Assembly (NCBI GenBank): GCA_964565705.1
Contig: CAZMGD010000015.1
Location: 1 to 53,709, forward strand
DNA from: CAZMGD01 sp964565705
GTDB taxonomy: Bacteria; Actinomycetota; Acidimicrobiia; Acidimicrobiales; Ilumatobacteraceae
Direction: 5' to 3'
DNA: 53,709 nt
Below are positions 40,901 through 48,221 of the stretch, piece after piece (position 1 is the first letter of the stretch; every line of letters begins with the position of its first letter). The position numbers and the translations under genes were made by a program. The notes beneath the pieces were generated by a model. It saw only the letters and a list, made by a program, of their open reading frames with translations. It did not search any database and had not been told where the DNA came from.

Positions 40901-41719
40901 GAGTCCGCGAACGGCGTCGGCCGCATCGTGGATCTCCCGCTCGCCGCTCAGGAACACGAGCACGTCACCGGCGCCTTCCGCCACCAGCTCCTCGACCGCG
41001 TCGCAGACCGCCTGCACCTGATCCCGCTCGTCGCCCGGCTCCTCGCCGTACGGGCGGTGGCGCACTTCGACCGGGTAGGTGCGCCCGGTGATCTCGACGA
41101 TCGGCACCCCGCCGAAGTGGGCGGCGACACGCTCCACGTCGAGCGTCGCCGAGGTGATGACGAGGTGGAGGTCGGGCCGCTGCGGCAACAGGCGGTGCAG
41201 GTAGCCGAGCAGGAAGTCGATGTTCAGCGTCCGCTCGTGCGCCTCGTCGACGATGATCGTGTCGTAGCGCCGCAGCATCGGGTCGCGCTGGATCTCGGCG
41301 AGCAGGATCCCGTCGGTCATCACCTTGATGAGCGTGTCGGGGCCGACGCTGTCGTGGAAGCGCACGGCGTACCCGACGGTGCCGCCCACCGTCGTCCCGA
41401 GTTCGGCTGCCACCCGCTCGGCGATGCTGCGGGCCGCGACCCGCCGGGGCTGGGTGTGGCCGATCATCCCGGCCGCGCCCCGGCCCAGCTCCAGGCACAG
41501 CTTCGGCAGCTGTGTGCTCTTGCCCGAACCGGTCTCGCCCGCCACCACGACGACCTGGTGGTCGCGCAGGACGTCGAGCAGGTCGCCGCGCCGGGCGGTG
41601 ATCGGCAGCTCGTCCGGGTAGGCGATCTCCGGCACGAGCTCGCGTCGGCGAGCCACCTCCTCCTCGCTGAACGCGAGCGCGGCGCGGCGCTTCTTCACCC
41701 GCCCGAACCTACCCACCAC
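37976..41719 (-). CDS. hrpA: ATP-dependent RNA helicase HrpA
   Basis: A 1247-residue DEAH-box helicase. Motif I GETGSGKST, Ia TQPRRVAA, II DEAH, III SAT, V TNVAETSITV and VI QRAGRCGRV all stand in order. Helicase-associated and OB-like domains follow, then a long C-terminal region of the DUF3418 type. Its length is close to E. coli HrpA (~1300). Two GTG codons (41719, 41716) could start translation; V8 is also possible. It likely acts in rescue of stalled ribosomes or mRNA processing. It stands alone, flanked by inverted repeats on both sides. Confidence 0.93.
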   Translation of the reverse strand: MVGRFGRVKKRRAALAFSEEEVARRRELVPEIAYPDELPITARRGDLLDVLRDHQVVVVAGETGSGKSTQLPKLCLELGRGAAGMIGHTQPRRVAARSIAERVAAELGTTVGGTVGYAVRFHDSVGPDTLIKVMTDGILLAEIQRDPMLRRYDTIIVDEAHERTLNIDFLLGYLHRLLPQRPDLHLVITSATLDVERVAAHFGGVPIVEITGRTYPVEVRHRPYGEEPGDERDQVQAVCDAVEELVAEGAGDVLVFLSGEREIHDAADAVRGLDIPRLEVVALYARLSAAEQHRVFQPHAGRRVVLSTNVAETSITVPGVRYVVDAGEARISRYSHRLRVQRLPIEPVAKSSANQRAGRCGRVAPGICIRLYGEADFEARPDFTEPEILRTSLASVILQMAALGLGDVAAFPFLDPPDARSIRDGLSLLEELGALDAAGRLTQVGRRLAQLPIDPRFGRMVLEAERLDCVREVLVIAAALSIQDVRETPTDQREQAAAMHRRFRREGSDFLGTVALWDHLRERQRALSGNQFRKLCRTEFLHYLRVREWQDLHSQLRQTAGRLGIRPGTSEAHPDRVHQAILAGLLSHLGVRERETREFRGARGARFAIVPGSVLARKPPRWIVAAELVETSRLWGRVAAAVQPEWAERLGDHLVKRSYGEPEWDPARGTVTTTERVTLYGLPIVAGRRIGYHRIDEEVAHELFVRHALVLNEWATRHRFVERNQAFLQERRAWEDRVRTPLAVADDERLERFFLDRVPPDVCSARQFDRWWRDARSRTPALLDLTVEALGLDAAADDGEQFPPVWTSGDASLEVTYALDPGSDLDGTAVHVPVAVLNQIDADEFDWGIEGTRAQLVEEVVRTLPKDIRRQLIPLAETARAVTDRLGPVQGPFADAVARTVTEVGGVRVRPADVDLSRVDDHLRVTFVVHAPDGTVLAAGKDLHTIRRGLSREIRASLLETFPCVERTGLTTWEVGDLPPVVEAERGDVTVRGYPGLVDDGSSVSLRVFSSRALQRRVMRGGVRRLLVLESGVLVTQLERQLSNASRLAISRAGLDQRAFLDDCLTAVVDRILADEGGDVWNASDFDARRDAVRRRAGAESAAAVRRAASIVSDAVELHQRLDRLVAAALVPVVEDARSHLDRLVRPGFVSTAGVERLAAVERYVQGIARRLDKVSSDIAKDRRVMLQVQDLERRYGQLVRNGSSGPDVVALGWSLEELRVSLFAQSLGTSGPVSVARIERELARLA

Positions 41720-41730
41720 CGCCCCACCGT

Positions 41731-41776
41731 TCTCGGGAGCGTTGCGGCTGCCAGAGCGACCAAAACGCTCCCGAGA
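41731..41776. repeat. 13-base perfect inverted repeat, CTCGGGAG family
   Basis: TCTCGGGAGCGTT and AACGCTCCCGAGA pair perfectly around a 20-base loop that contains CAGAGC. The element sits in the intergenic region before HrpA (minus) and the MFS gene (plus). Nearly the same stem and the loop letters CAGAGC recur at 51586-51629. Confidence 0.7.
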
Positions 41777-41816
41777 TCGCTGCGGGCCGGCTTCATCCCG
41801 CGGTCTTCGTCCGCGA

Positions 41817-41832
41817 TGTGATGCTGGTCACA
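41817..41832. promoter_or_regulatory. CRP/FNR-like site
   Basis: TGTGATGCTGGTCACA fits the consensus TGTGA-N6-TCACA with no mismatch. It lies 54 bases before the MFS start, well placed for an activator. Actinobacterial Crp proteins use the same consensus. Confidence 0.6.
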
Positions 41833-41835
41833 ATT

Positions 41836-41876
41836 CGAAACTCTGGTGTTTCGGAACGATGGTGTTTCGTTATCGT
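41836..41876 (+). promoter_or_regulatory. Two overlapping operator-like repeats and -10 of the MFS gene
   Basis: CGAAACTCTGGTGTTTCG (41836-41853) and CGGAACGATGGTGTTTCG (41852-41869) are two inverted repeats overlapping by two bases. They fit a TetR pair bound cooperatively. TATCGT (41871-41876) is the -10, nine bases before the ATG. The TetR gene downstream of the exporter is the likely ligand. Confidence 0.6.
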
Positions 41877-41885
41877 CGCACCGGT

Positions 41886-43502
41886 ATGGATGCACAGGCG
41901 ATACACGAGCGCAGGTGGTGGGCCCTCGGCGTCCTCTGCATCACGTTGATGATCATCACGCTGGACAACACGATCCTCAACGTCGCGCTGCCCGCGCTGA
42001 CCGCCGATCTCAACGCCACCACCAGCCAGCTGCAGTGGATCATCGACGGCTACACCTTGGTGTTCGCTGGCTTGCTGCTGACGATGGGCAGCATCGGCGA
42101 CCGGTTCGGGCGCAAGGGTGCGCTCATGGTCGGCCTCACCATCTTCGGCGTCGGTTCGATCGCGTCGGCCTTCGCCGGCAGCGCGAACGCGCTCATCTTC
42201 ACCCGCGCGTTCATGGGCATCGGCGGCGCGCTGATCATGCCGGCGACCTTGTCGCTCTTGACCAACATCTTCTCCGACCCCAAGGAACGGGCCCGGGCGA
42301 TCGGCATGTGGGCCGCCGTCGCCGGCGCCAGCGGCGCGCTCGGTCCGGTGCTCGGCGGGCTGCTGCTCGAGCACTTCTCGTGGGGCTCGATCTTCTTCGT
42401 CAACGTGCCGGTGATCGTCGTCGGCATCGTCGCCGGCTGGTACGTGCTGCCCTCGTCGCGCGACGCCGACGCACCGCGCCTCGACCTGGTCGGCGCCGGC
42501 CTGTCGATCGCCGGCCTGATCGCCGTCTTGTGGGCGATCATCGAGGCGCCGGTCAAGGGCTGGGGCGACAGCACGGTGACGATGGCGCTCCTGGCCGGGG
42601 TCGCCCTGCTCGGCGCGTTCGTGGCGTGGGAGCTGCACATCGACCACCCGATGCTGGATGTCCGGTTCTTCTCCAACCGCCGGTTCTCGGCGGCGAACGT
42701 CGCCATCACGCTCGTGTTCTTCGCGATGTTCGGCCAGATGTTCCTCGGCACGCAGTACCTGCAGACGGTGCTCGGCTTCTCGGCGCTGGAGGCCGGTCTC
42801 CGCATGCTGCCGATGGCGGTGCTGATGATCTGCGTCGCGCCGCTGGCCCCCCGGCTCGTCGAGCGGGTCGGCACCAAGGTCGTCGTCGGCAGCGGCCTGC
42901 TCGTCGCCGCCGTCGGCCTCGGGATCATCAGCCAGGTGCCCGTCGCCGACGGGTACACCCAGATCCTGATCGGGTTCTGCTTCGTGTCCACCGGGATGGC
43001 GCTGACGATGGCGCCCGCCACGGAGTCGATCATGGGATCTCTGCCCCGCGAGAAGGCCGGCGTCGGGTCGGCGATGAACGACACCACCCGCCAGATGGGC
43101 GGGGCGCTCGGCGTCGCCGTGCTCGGCTCGGTGTTCGCCACCGTGTACCGGCCGGGCATGGCGGAGGACATCAGTGGCCTCGGGCTCACCCCCGAGCAGG
43201 CCAGCCAGGCCCAGGACTCGATCGGCGGCGCGCTCCACGTGGCCGGCGAGCTGCCCGCAGCCGCCGCCGCTCAGCTCGTCGACATCGCCAAGCACCAGTT
43301 CGTCGAGGGGATGCACCTCGCGATCTACGTCGCCATCGGCGTCGTGCTCGTCGCCGCCGCGATCGTGTTCAAGTTCCTCCCCGCTCGTGCCCACGACTAC
43401 GTCGAGCCCGGCGTCGAGGTGGCTGCGAGCGGTCGCGACGACGGCTACCGTGCCGGGCGGGGAACGCCGGCGCTCGAGCCGGCCATCGACGCCGTCAGGT
43501 GA
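41886..43502 (+). CDS. MFS multidrug exporter, DHA2 (14-helix) type
   Basis: A 538-residue major facilitator. Motif A is GSIGDRFGRKGAL, motif C-like ..GASGALGPVLGGLLL, and LDNTILNVALPAL is the DHA2 signature in helix 1. There are about 14 helices, and the C-terminal tail is soluble. ATG 41886 has no ribosome-binding site and follows the -10 closely. It should expel hydrophobic drugs or metabolites by proton exchange. The TetR gene 8 bases on is co-transcribed. Confidence 0.92.
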   Translation: MDAQAIHERRWWALGVLCITLMIITLDNTILNVALPALTADLNATTSQLQWIIDGYTLVFAGLLLTMGSIGDRFGRKGALMVGLTIFGVGSIASAFAGSANALIFTRAFMGIGGALIMPATLSLLTNIFSDPKERARAIGMWAAVAGASGALGPVLGGLLLEHFSWGSIFFVNVPVIVVGIVAGWYVLPSSRDADAPRLDLVGAGLSIAGLIAVLWAIIEAPVKGWGDSTVTMALLAGVALLGAFVAWELHIDHPMLDVRFFSNRRFSAANVAITLVFFAMFGQMFLGTQYLQTVLGFSALEAGLRMLPMAVLMICVAPLAPRLVERVGTKVVVGSGLLVAAVGLGIISQVPVADGYTQILIGFCFVSTGMALTMAPATESIMGSLPREKAGVGSAMNDTTRQMGGALGVAVLGSVFATVYRPGMAEDISGLGLTPEQASQAQDSIGGALHVAGELPAAAAAQLVDIAKHQFVEGMHLAIYVAIGVVLVAAAIVFKFLPARAHDYVEPGVEVAASGRDDGYRAGRGTPALEPAIDAVR

Positions 43503-43510
43503 ACTGAACC

Positions 43511-44119
43511 GTGGACACCGCCACCGCAACACCGGCCAGGCCGGGACGTCAGCGCAGCGAGGCTGCCGACCAGGCGATCCTCTCGGCGACGCTCGACCTC
43601 CTGGCCCTCGACGGGTACGGCGGGCTCACCGTGGCATCGGTCATCGCCAAGGCCGGGGTGTCGTCGGCGACGCTCTACCGGCGCTGGCAGGACAAGCGCG
43701 AGCTGGTCGTTGCCGCGCTGGCGTCGCTGCACGCCGACATCGTCGACATCGACACCGGCGCGTTCACCTCGGACATCGTTGCGCTCGCGCGCAGCATCGC
43801 CGACGCGATGTCCGTGCGGCGCAACGACGACCTCTCCGAAGCGGTCGCCCAGGCTCTGCGCAGCCACCCCGACTTCTCCGAAGCGCTCCAGGAGAAGTTC
43901 GTGAAGCCGCGCCTCGCCGTGATGGGCCGGATCCTCGAGCGCGCCCGCGAGCGCGGGGAGCTCGGCCACGGACTCAGCGCGACGGTGGCGATGAGCTTCG
44001 TGTCCGGCCCCCTGCACCACCGCGTCTACACGCTCGGCGAGCCGATCACTCCCGCCTTCCTCAAGGCTGCGATCACGGGCGCCGTCGCCGCGCTCACCGC
44101 CATCGCCCCACCCCCCTGA
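43511..44119 (+). CDS. TetR-family regulator of the exporter
   Basis: A 202-residue TetR protein with the DNA-binding helices at ~20-66 (LTVASVIAKAGVSSATLYRRW), then the ligand domain. GTG starts 8 bases after the MFS stop. It probably represses the whole pair through the double operator upstream and is lifted by the exported compound. Confidence 0.88.
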   Translation: MDTATATPARPGRQRSEAADQAILSATLDLLALDGYGGLTVASVIAKAGVSSATLYRRWQDKRELVVAALASLHADIVDIDTGAFTSDIVALARSIADAMSVRRNDDLSEAVAQALRSHPDFSEALQEKFVKPRLAVMGRILERARERGELGHGLSATVAMSFVSGPLHHRVYTLGEPITPAFLKAAITGAVAALTAIAPPP

Positions 44120-44121
44120 CG

Positions 44122-45069
44122 TCAGGTGCGCCCGGTGGCCGCCCGGAACGCGCCGGCCCACTCGGCGAACACGGCGCCGGCCTCGTCGGCGTCGGCGGGC
44201 AGCGGGACTCGGAACAAGAAGTCGGTGACGCCGGCCTCGATCTGGGCCGGAACGGCGGCGACGCTCGCGGCCACGTCCGGGTCGCCGGCGTCGTTCTTCA
44301 CCACGCCCAGGTTGCCGATCACGCGGAGACCGGTGGGATCGCCACCTGCGTCGCGGACCATCTGCCACAGGGTGGGGATGCTGGCGGTGAGGTCGGCGGC
44401 CGCGTCGCCCCACGGGATCCAGCCCGAGCCGTACGTCGCCAACCGCTCGGCGACGCGCTTGTTGAGTGTGCCGCTGACCCACACCGGCACGCCACCCTCC
44501 TGGCGGGGCTTGGGCATCTGGTGGATGCTCGAGATGGTGCGCCCGCCGACCTCGAGCGTCGCGCTCTGGTCGCGCCACAGCGTCTGGAGGATCTCGATCG
44601 TCTCGTCGAGCTGCTTGCCGCGCGCATCGAAGTCCAAACCCGCTGCCTCGTACTCCTCGCGCTGCCAGCCGACGCCGATGCCGAGGTCGACACGCCCGTT
44701 GGACAACACGTCGAGCGTGGCGAGGCTCTTGGCCAGCACCACTGGCCGGCGCAGCGCGGCGAGGAGCACCTGGGTGCCCAGGCGGAGGTGCGTCGTGCGG
44801 CCGGCGATCACCGACAGCAGCGTCAGTGGCTCCAGCCACAGGCCGTCGGGCCCGGTCGGCTGCTTGCCGCCCTTGGCGCCGCCGACCTCGGCCCTGCCGT
44901 ACTCGTCCAAGTGCTCGCCCATCACGACGTGGTCGGAGACGACGACCTTGTCCAGGCCGTTGAGGTCGGCGGCGACGGCGAGATCGACGAGATGCGACCA
45001 ATCACCGCGGTCCTCGGTGGCGAAGTTGGTCAGGTGGATCCCGAGCCGGGGCGTCGAGTCGGTGGGCAT
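44122..45069 (-). CDS. Luciferase-like (probably F420-dependent) oxidoreductase
   Basis: A 315-residue LLM protein. The TIM-barrel starts RLGIHLTNFATEDRGDWSHL. Conserved elements are DKVVVSDHV, LRLGTQVLLAALRRPVVLAK, LDVLSNGRVDLGIGVGW (the family signature) and WVSGTLNKRVAERL. AGGAG precedes ATG 45069; the longer frame is a shadow. It ends two bases from the TetR stop, convergent. The substrate is unknown. Confidence 0.88.
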   Translation of the reverse strand: MPTDSTPRLGIHLTNFATEDRGDWSHLVDLAVAADLNGLDKVVVSDHVVMGEHLDEYGRAEVGGAKGGKQPTGPDGLWLEPLTLLSVIAGRTTHLRLGTQVLLAALRRPVVLAKSLATLDVLSNGRVDLGIGVGWQREEYEAAGLDFDARGKQLDETIEILQTLWRDQSATLEVGGRTISSIHQMPKPRQEGGVPVWVSGTLNKRVAERLATYGSGWIPWGDAAADLTASIPTLWQMVRDAGGDPTGLRVIGNLGVVKNDAGDPDVAASVAAVPAQIEAGVTDFLFRVPLPADADEAGAVFAEWAGAFRAATGRT

Positions 45070-45091
45070 GGGTGCTCCTGTGGGTGTGGCG

Positions 45092-45538
45092 TCAGGGGGA
45101 CGTGACGGTGCGCTCTTCGGTCCAGTCGACCTGGAGCTCGCGCACCGCGATCCGCCAGCCATCGGGCTCGCGGCGGAACTGGTCCAGGTAGCGGATCATC
45201 ATCACATGGTCGATCTGGCTGCCGGAGTCGCCGAGCAGGTGGTGAGCGACGCAGTACGTCTCCCCGGTCGCCGTGTCACCGTCGACCTCGAGGTACTGGT
45301 TGCCGACCAGGTGCATCGTCTTCACGTAGCGAGACAGGCCGGCGATCGCCGTCGCGATCTCCTCCCGGCCGTTGCGCACCCTCGGCGGTGTCTCGGCGCC
45401 GCGGGTGACGATGCGCAGCACGCCGTCCGGCATGAACAGCGCGGCGAGCCCAGGCCCGTCCACGCGGTCGGCGCAGCGGGCGTAGGCCTCGGCGAGGTCG
45501 CGCAGCGCCAAGCGGTCCTCGAGGCCGGCGGCGGCCAT
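45092..45538 (-). CDS. SnoaL-like (NTF2-fold) protein
   Basis: A 148-residue NTF2-like protein (LEDRLALRDLAEAYARCAD, LFMPDGVLRI, THxx..YLEVDGDTATGETYCVAHH, IRYLDQFRREPDGWRI). Such proteins serve as small hydrolases, isomerases or dehydratases in catabolic clusters. It overlaps the SDR stop by one base (TGATG). Confidence 0.85.
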   Translation of the reverse strand: MAAAGLEDRLALRDLAEAYARCADRVDGPGLAALFMPDGVLRIVTRGAETPPRVRNGREEIATAIAGLSRYVKTMHLVGNQYLEVDGDTATGETYCVAHHLLGDSGSQIDHVMMIRYLDQFRREPDGWRIAVRELQVDWTEERTVTSP

Positions 45539-46401
45539 CAGCCCGCACCCTCCTCGGGCCGACCGGGGAGGAGTCCGCGGTCGGCGCAGAGCTTCGGCGC
45601 ATAGATCCACTTGCCGACCATCGAGATCGCGTCCGGGCTGGACGCCAGCCAGGCGACGACGGCAGCGGTCGCCTCGGGCGGTTCGGCGCCGTAGTTGCCG
45701 GAGAAGTCGTCGACCGGGCGCAGCGCCTTGCGCTTCTCGGTCACGACGTTGCCGGGGTCGACGTTGAACGCTCGGACTCCCTGCGCCGAGAACTCGGCCT
45801 CGATGCCGCCGGCCACCCGGGCGAACGCCGCCTTCGACGCCGAGTAGCCGATGCCCCAGCCGCCTGCGCCCGCAGGCGCGATCGGGTCGAGGCGGGCGGA
45901 GCCGGACACCATGTTGATGATCCGCCCGCTGCCGCGCTCGAGCATGTGCGGGATCACCTGCTGGATCAGCAGCAGCTGGTGGGCGTAGTTGCCGCGCATC
46001 AGCTGCAGCATCGAGTCCGGGGTGAGGTCCATGATCCGGTCCATCGTCGCCCCGCCGGCGAAGATCGCGTTGTTGAACAGCACGTCGATGCGGCCCCACT
46101 CGGCCAGCGCCTGGCGCGGCGCGGCGACGATCGCATCGGCGTCGAGGAGGTCGAGCTTGATCGGCAGCGCGCGTCGCCCACGCTCGTGGATCTCGAGGGC
46201 GGTGCGCTCGAGGCTGCCGGGGATCGCCACGATCGGATCGTCGTTGCGCACGGAGTTGGCCTCGGTCCGACCCTCACCTTCGCGCTCGGTGCGGGCGGTG
46301 ATCACCACGTCGAACCCGGCGTCGGCGAGCGCCAGCGCGCTCGCCCGCCCGATCCCCCTGCTGGCTCCCGTCACGAACGCGACGGGCGTTTCGTCTGCCA
46401 C
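45538..46401 (-). CDS. Short-chain dehydrogenase/reductase
   Basis: A 287-residue SDR with VTGASRGIGRASALALADAG, catalytic Ser in NMVSGSARLD and Tyr/Lys in GYSASKAAF. It has an insert after the second strand. GTG 46401 follows GGGAGG. It probably oxidises a hydroxyl group in the same pathway as the neighbouring genes. Confidence 0.88.
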   Translation of the reverse strand: MADETPVAFVTGASRGIGRASALALADAGFDVVITARTEREGEGRTEANSVRNDDPIVAIPGSLERTALEIHERGRRALPIKLDLLDADAIVAAPRQALAEWGRIDVLFNNAIFAGGATMDRIMDLTPDSMLQLMRGNYAHQLLLIQQVIPHMLERGSGRIINMVSGSARLDPIAPAGAGGWGIGYSASKAAFARVAGGIEAEFSAQGVRAFNVDPGNVVTEKRKALRPVDDFSGNYGAEPPEATAAVVAWLASSPDAISMVGKWIYAPKLCADRGLLPGRPEEGAG

Positions 46402-46466
46402 TCCGGCACCTCCCTCGAATCCCGCACCTTCCTACCGCGCGCCGCCGTCACCGTGCGAAGCGGTCC

Positions 46467-46700
46467 GGTGTCAGAACCTCGACCGCGACCACCTGGATCA
46501 CAGGCGTCCGACCTTCTGACACCTGCTGGAGGCCTGCCGTGTGGACGCCGCGGCCGGTGTCAGAACCTCGACCGCGACCACCTGGATCACAGGCGTCCGA
46601 CCTTCTGACACCTGCTGGAGGCCTGCCGTGTGGACGCCGCGGCCGGTGTCAGAACGTCCCACCCCGCACGCTGGCTCACAGGTCGGCGGCTTCTGACACC
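46467..46700. repeat. 89-bp tandem hairpin repeat, 2.6 copies
   Basis: GGTGTCAGAA at 46467, 46556 and 46645, and TTCTGACACC at 46514, 46603 and 46691, form three hairpins, each about 57 bases, spaced exactly 89 bases apart. Copies 1 and 2 appear identical across all 89 bases. Copy 3 keeps the arms but differs in the loop and lacks the tail. It fills the gap between the SDR and the isochorismatase-like gene. It is not a CRISPR, since there are no unique spacers. The remaining bases 46402-46466 are the SDR leader. Confidence 0.9.
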
Positions 46701-46705
46701 GCGGG

Positions 46706-47326
46706 TCAGGACCAAGCGGCGGTGATCTGGTCGACCGTGCGCAGGGTGGCGAGCATGCGGATGCTGTTGTCGAGCACGGACTTGGCGTACTCGGCGGGCA
46801 CGCCGGCGACGGCGTCGGTCGCGACGACGACCTGGTAGCCGAGGTTCACCGCTTCGAGGACGAGGCCGAACACGCCGATGTTCACCGAGACGCCGGTGAC
46901 GACGACGGTGTCGATGCCGAGGTTGCGCAGCTGCGGGTCGAGCGAGGTACCGGTGAACGGCGTCATCCCGTGCACGCGGTCGACGACGAGATCGCCGTCG
47001 AACGGGCCGAGCTCGGGCAGCAACTCCGCCGCGGGGGTGCCGATCACGAGGTGGTCGGGCTCACGGGCGGCGAACTGGAACATCGGGGCGTTGTCGTTGC
47101 TGCCGCGCCGGTCGGGCCGGAACGCCGCCGTGCAGTGCACCACCGTCGCGCCGGCGGCGCGGGCGGCGTCGAGCAGGCGCGCGGCGTTCGTGACGGCGCC
47201 GGCGGCGTCGACCTCGTCGCGCAGGGCGGTCAGGCGGGCGAGGTCGCCGATGATGCCGCGCTGCATCTCCATCGTGAGCACGGCGGTCGTCGCGGGGGCG
47301 ACGAGTGCTGCCAGGTCGGTCGCCAT
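46706..47326 (-). CDS. Isochorismatase-fold protein without catalytic residues
   Basis: A 206-residue protein with the cysteine-hydrolase fold. The three usual catalytic residues Asp, Lys and Cys are replaced: Glu20 (LTMEMQ), Arg117 (VVDRVHG) and Gly151 (TGVSVNIGVFG). The rest of the fold is well kept. It may be a binding protein, a regulator, or use another chemistry. It overlaps the amidohydrolase-like stop by one base. Confidence 0.8.
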   Translation of the reverse strand: MATDLAALVAPATTAVLTMEMQRGIIGDLARLTALRDEVDAAGAVTNAARLLDAARAAGATVVHCTAAFRPDRRGSNDNAPMFQFAAREPDHLVIGTPAAELLPELGPFDGDLVVDRVHGMTPFTGTSLDPQLRNLGIDTVVVTGVSVNIGVFGLVLEAVNLGYQVVVATDAVAGVPAEYAKSVLDNSIRMLATLRTVDQITAAWS

Positions 47327-48216
47327 CAGTTCGACTCCTCGTCGGTGAGCTTCAGGATCCGCATCGCGTTGTGGCGGAGGAACTTGGGCCACACCTCGTC
47401 CTTGAACCCGACCTTGGGCATGTCGGTCATGATCCGCTCCAGTGACAGGCCCATCGGGAAGTACCCGGCGTAGATCACCTTGTCCGCACCGCGCGTGTTC
47501 GCGTAGTCGACGATCGCCTTCGGGTAGTGCTTCGGAGCGAACGCGCTCGTCGAGTAGTACAGGTTCGGCCACTTCAACATCAGCTTCACCGCCAGGTCCT
47601 GCCACGGCTCGCACCCGTGACGGGTCACGAACGTCAGCTCCGGAAAGTCGTACATCACCTCATCGATCAGCTCGACGTGCTGACACGCCATCGGCACCCG
47701 CGGGCCCGGCACGCCGGCGCAGACGAAGATCGGGATGTCGAGCTCGACGCACGTCGCGTAGATCGGGTACATGCGCTTGTCGTTGATCGGGGTCTGGGGT
47801 ACGTACCCGGCCGGGAACGCGCTCGCGGCTCGCACACCGAGCTCCTCCACCACCCGGTGCAGCTCGCGCACGCAGTCCATGCCCCGGTTCGGATCGACCG
47901 GGTAGCAGCCGATGAACCGGTCCGGATGGTCGCGCAGCGCGGCGAGCGCATGCTCGTCAGAGGGCGAGGCGGTGATCACGCCGCGCTGCACGCCCCAGCG
48001 ATCCATCTCGGCGATCACCGACTCGGCGCCGGACGCCCGCCGCTCGGTCGGGAGATCCTTGTACATGTACTCCGCGGGGAACCGGTACGTCTCCTTCGAC
48101 TCCTTGTCGCGCAGCGTCGCCGCCATCATCGTCCGCCACGCGGTGTCGTCGGGCCCGCGCGGGATCCCCATCAACGTGTCGATGATCGGGAAGGAGCCTG
48201 GTTCCGGCATGGGCAT
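47326..48216 (-). CDS. Amidohydrolase-2-like protein lacking metal ligands
   Basis: A 296-residue protein of the ACMSD/amidohydrolase-2 fold. The HxH of the first strand is missing (IIDTLMGIP), and the late Asp (usually GSDYP) is missing (YAGYFPMG). Only a His in VTRHGCEP remains. Either ATG 48216 or 48210 can start. It ends inside the isochorismatase-like start. It is co-oriented with acyl-CoA dehydrogenases, five bases after one of them. Confidence 0.78.
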   Translation of the reverse strand: MPMPEPGSFPIIDTLMGIPRGPDDTAWRTMMAATLRDKESKETYRFPAEYMYKDLPTERRASGAESVIAEMDRWGVQRGVITASPSDEHALAALRDHPDRFIGCYPVDPNRGMDCVRELHRVVEELGVRAASAFPAGYVPQTPINDKRMYPIYATCVELDIPIFVCAGVPGPRVPMACQHVELIDEVMYDFPELTFVTRHGCEPWQDLAVKLMLKWPNLYYSTSAFAPKHYPKAIVDYANTRGADKVIYAGYFPMGLSLERIMTDMPKVGFKDEVWPKFLRHNAMRILKLTDEESN

Positions 48217-48221
48217 GGCGG

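Noticed and set aside
38150..41821. A 1223-codon plus-strand open frame
   Set aside because: It is the antisense shadow of HrpA, whose helicase motifs are all present on the minus strand.
46467..46700. CRISPR array
   Set aside because: The repeat unit is 89 bases, the parts between hairpins are identical in copies 1 and 2, and no cas genes are present.
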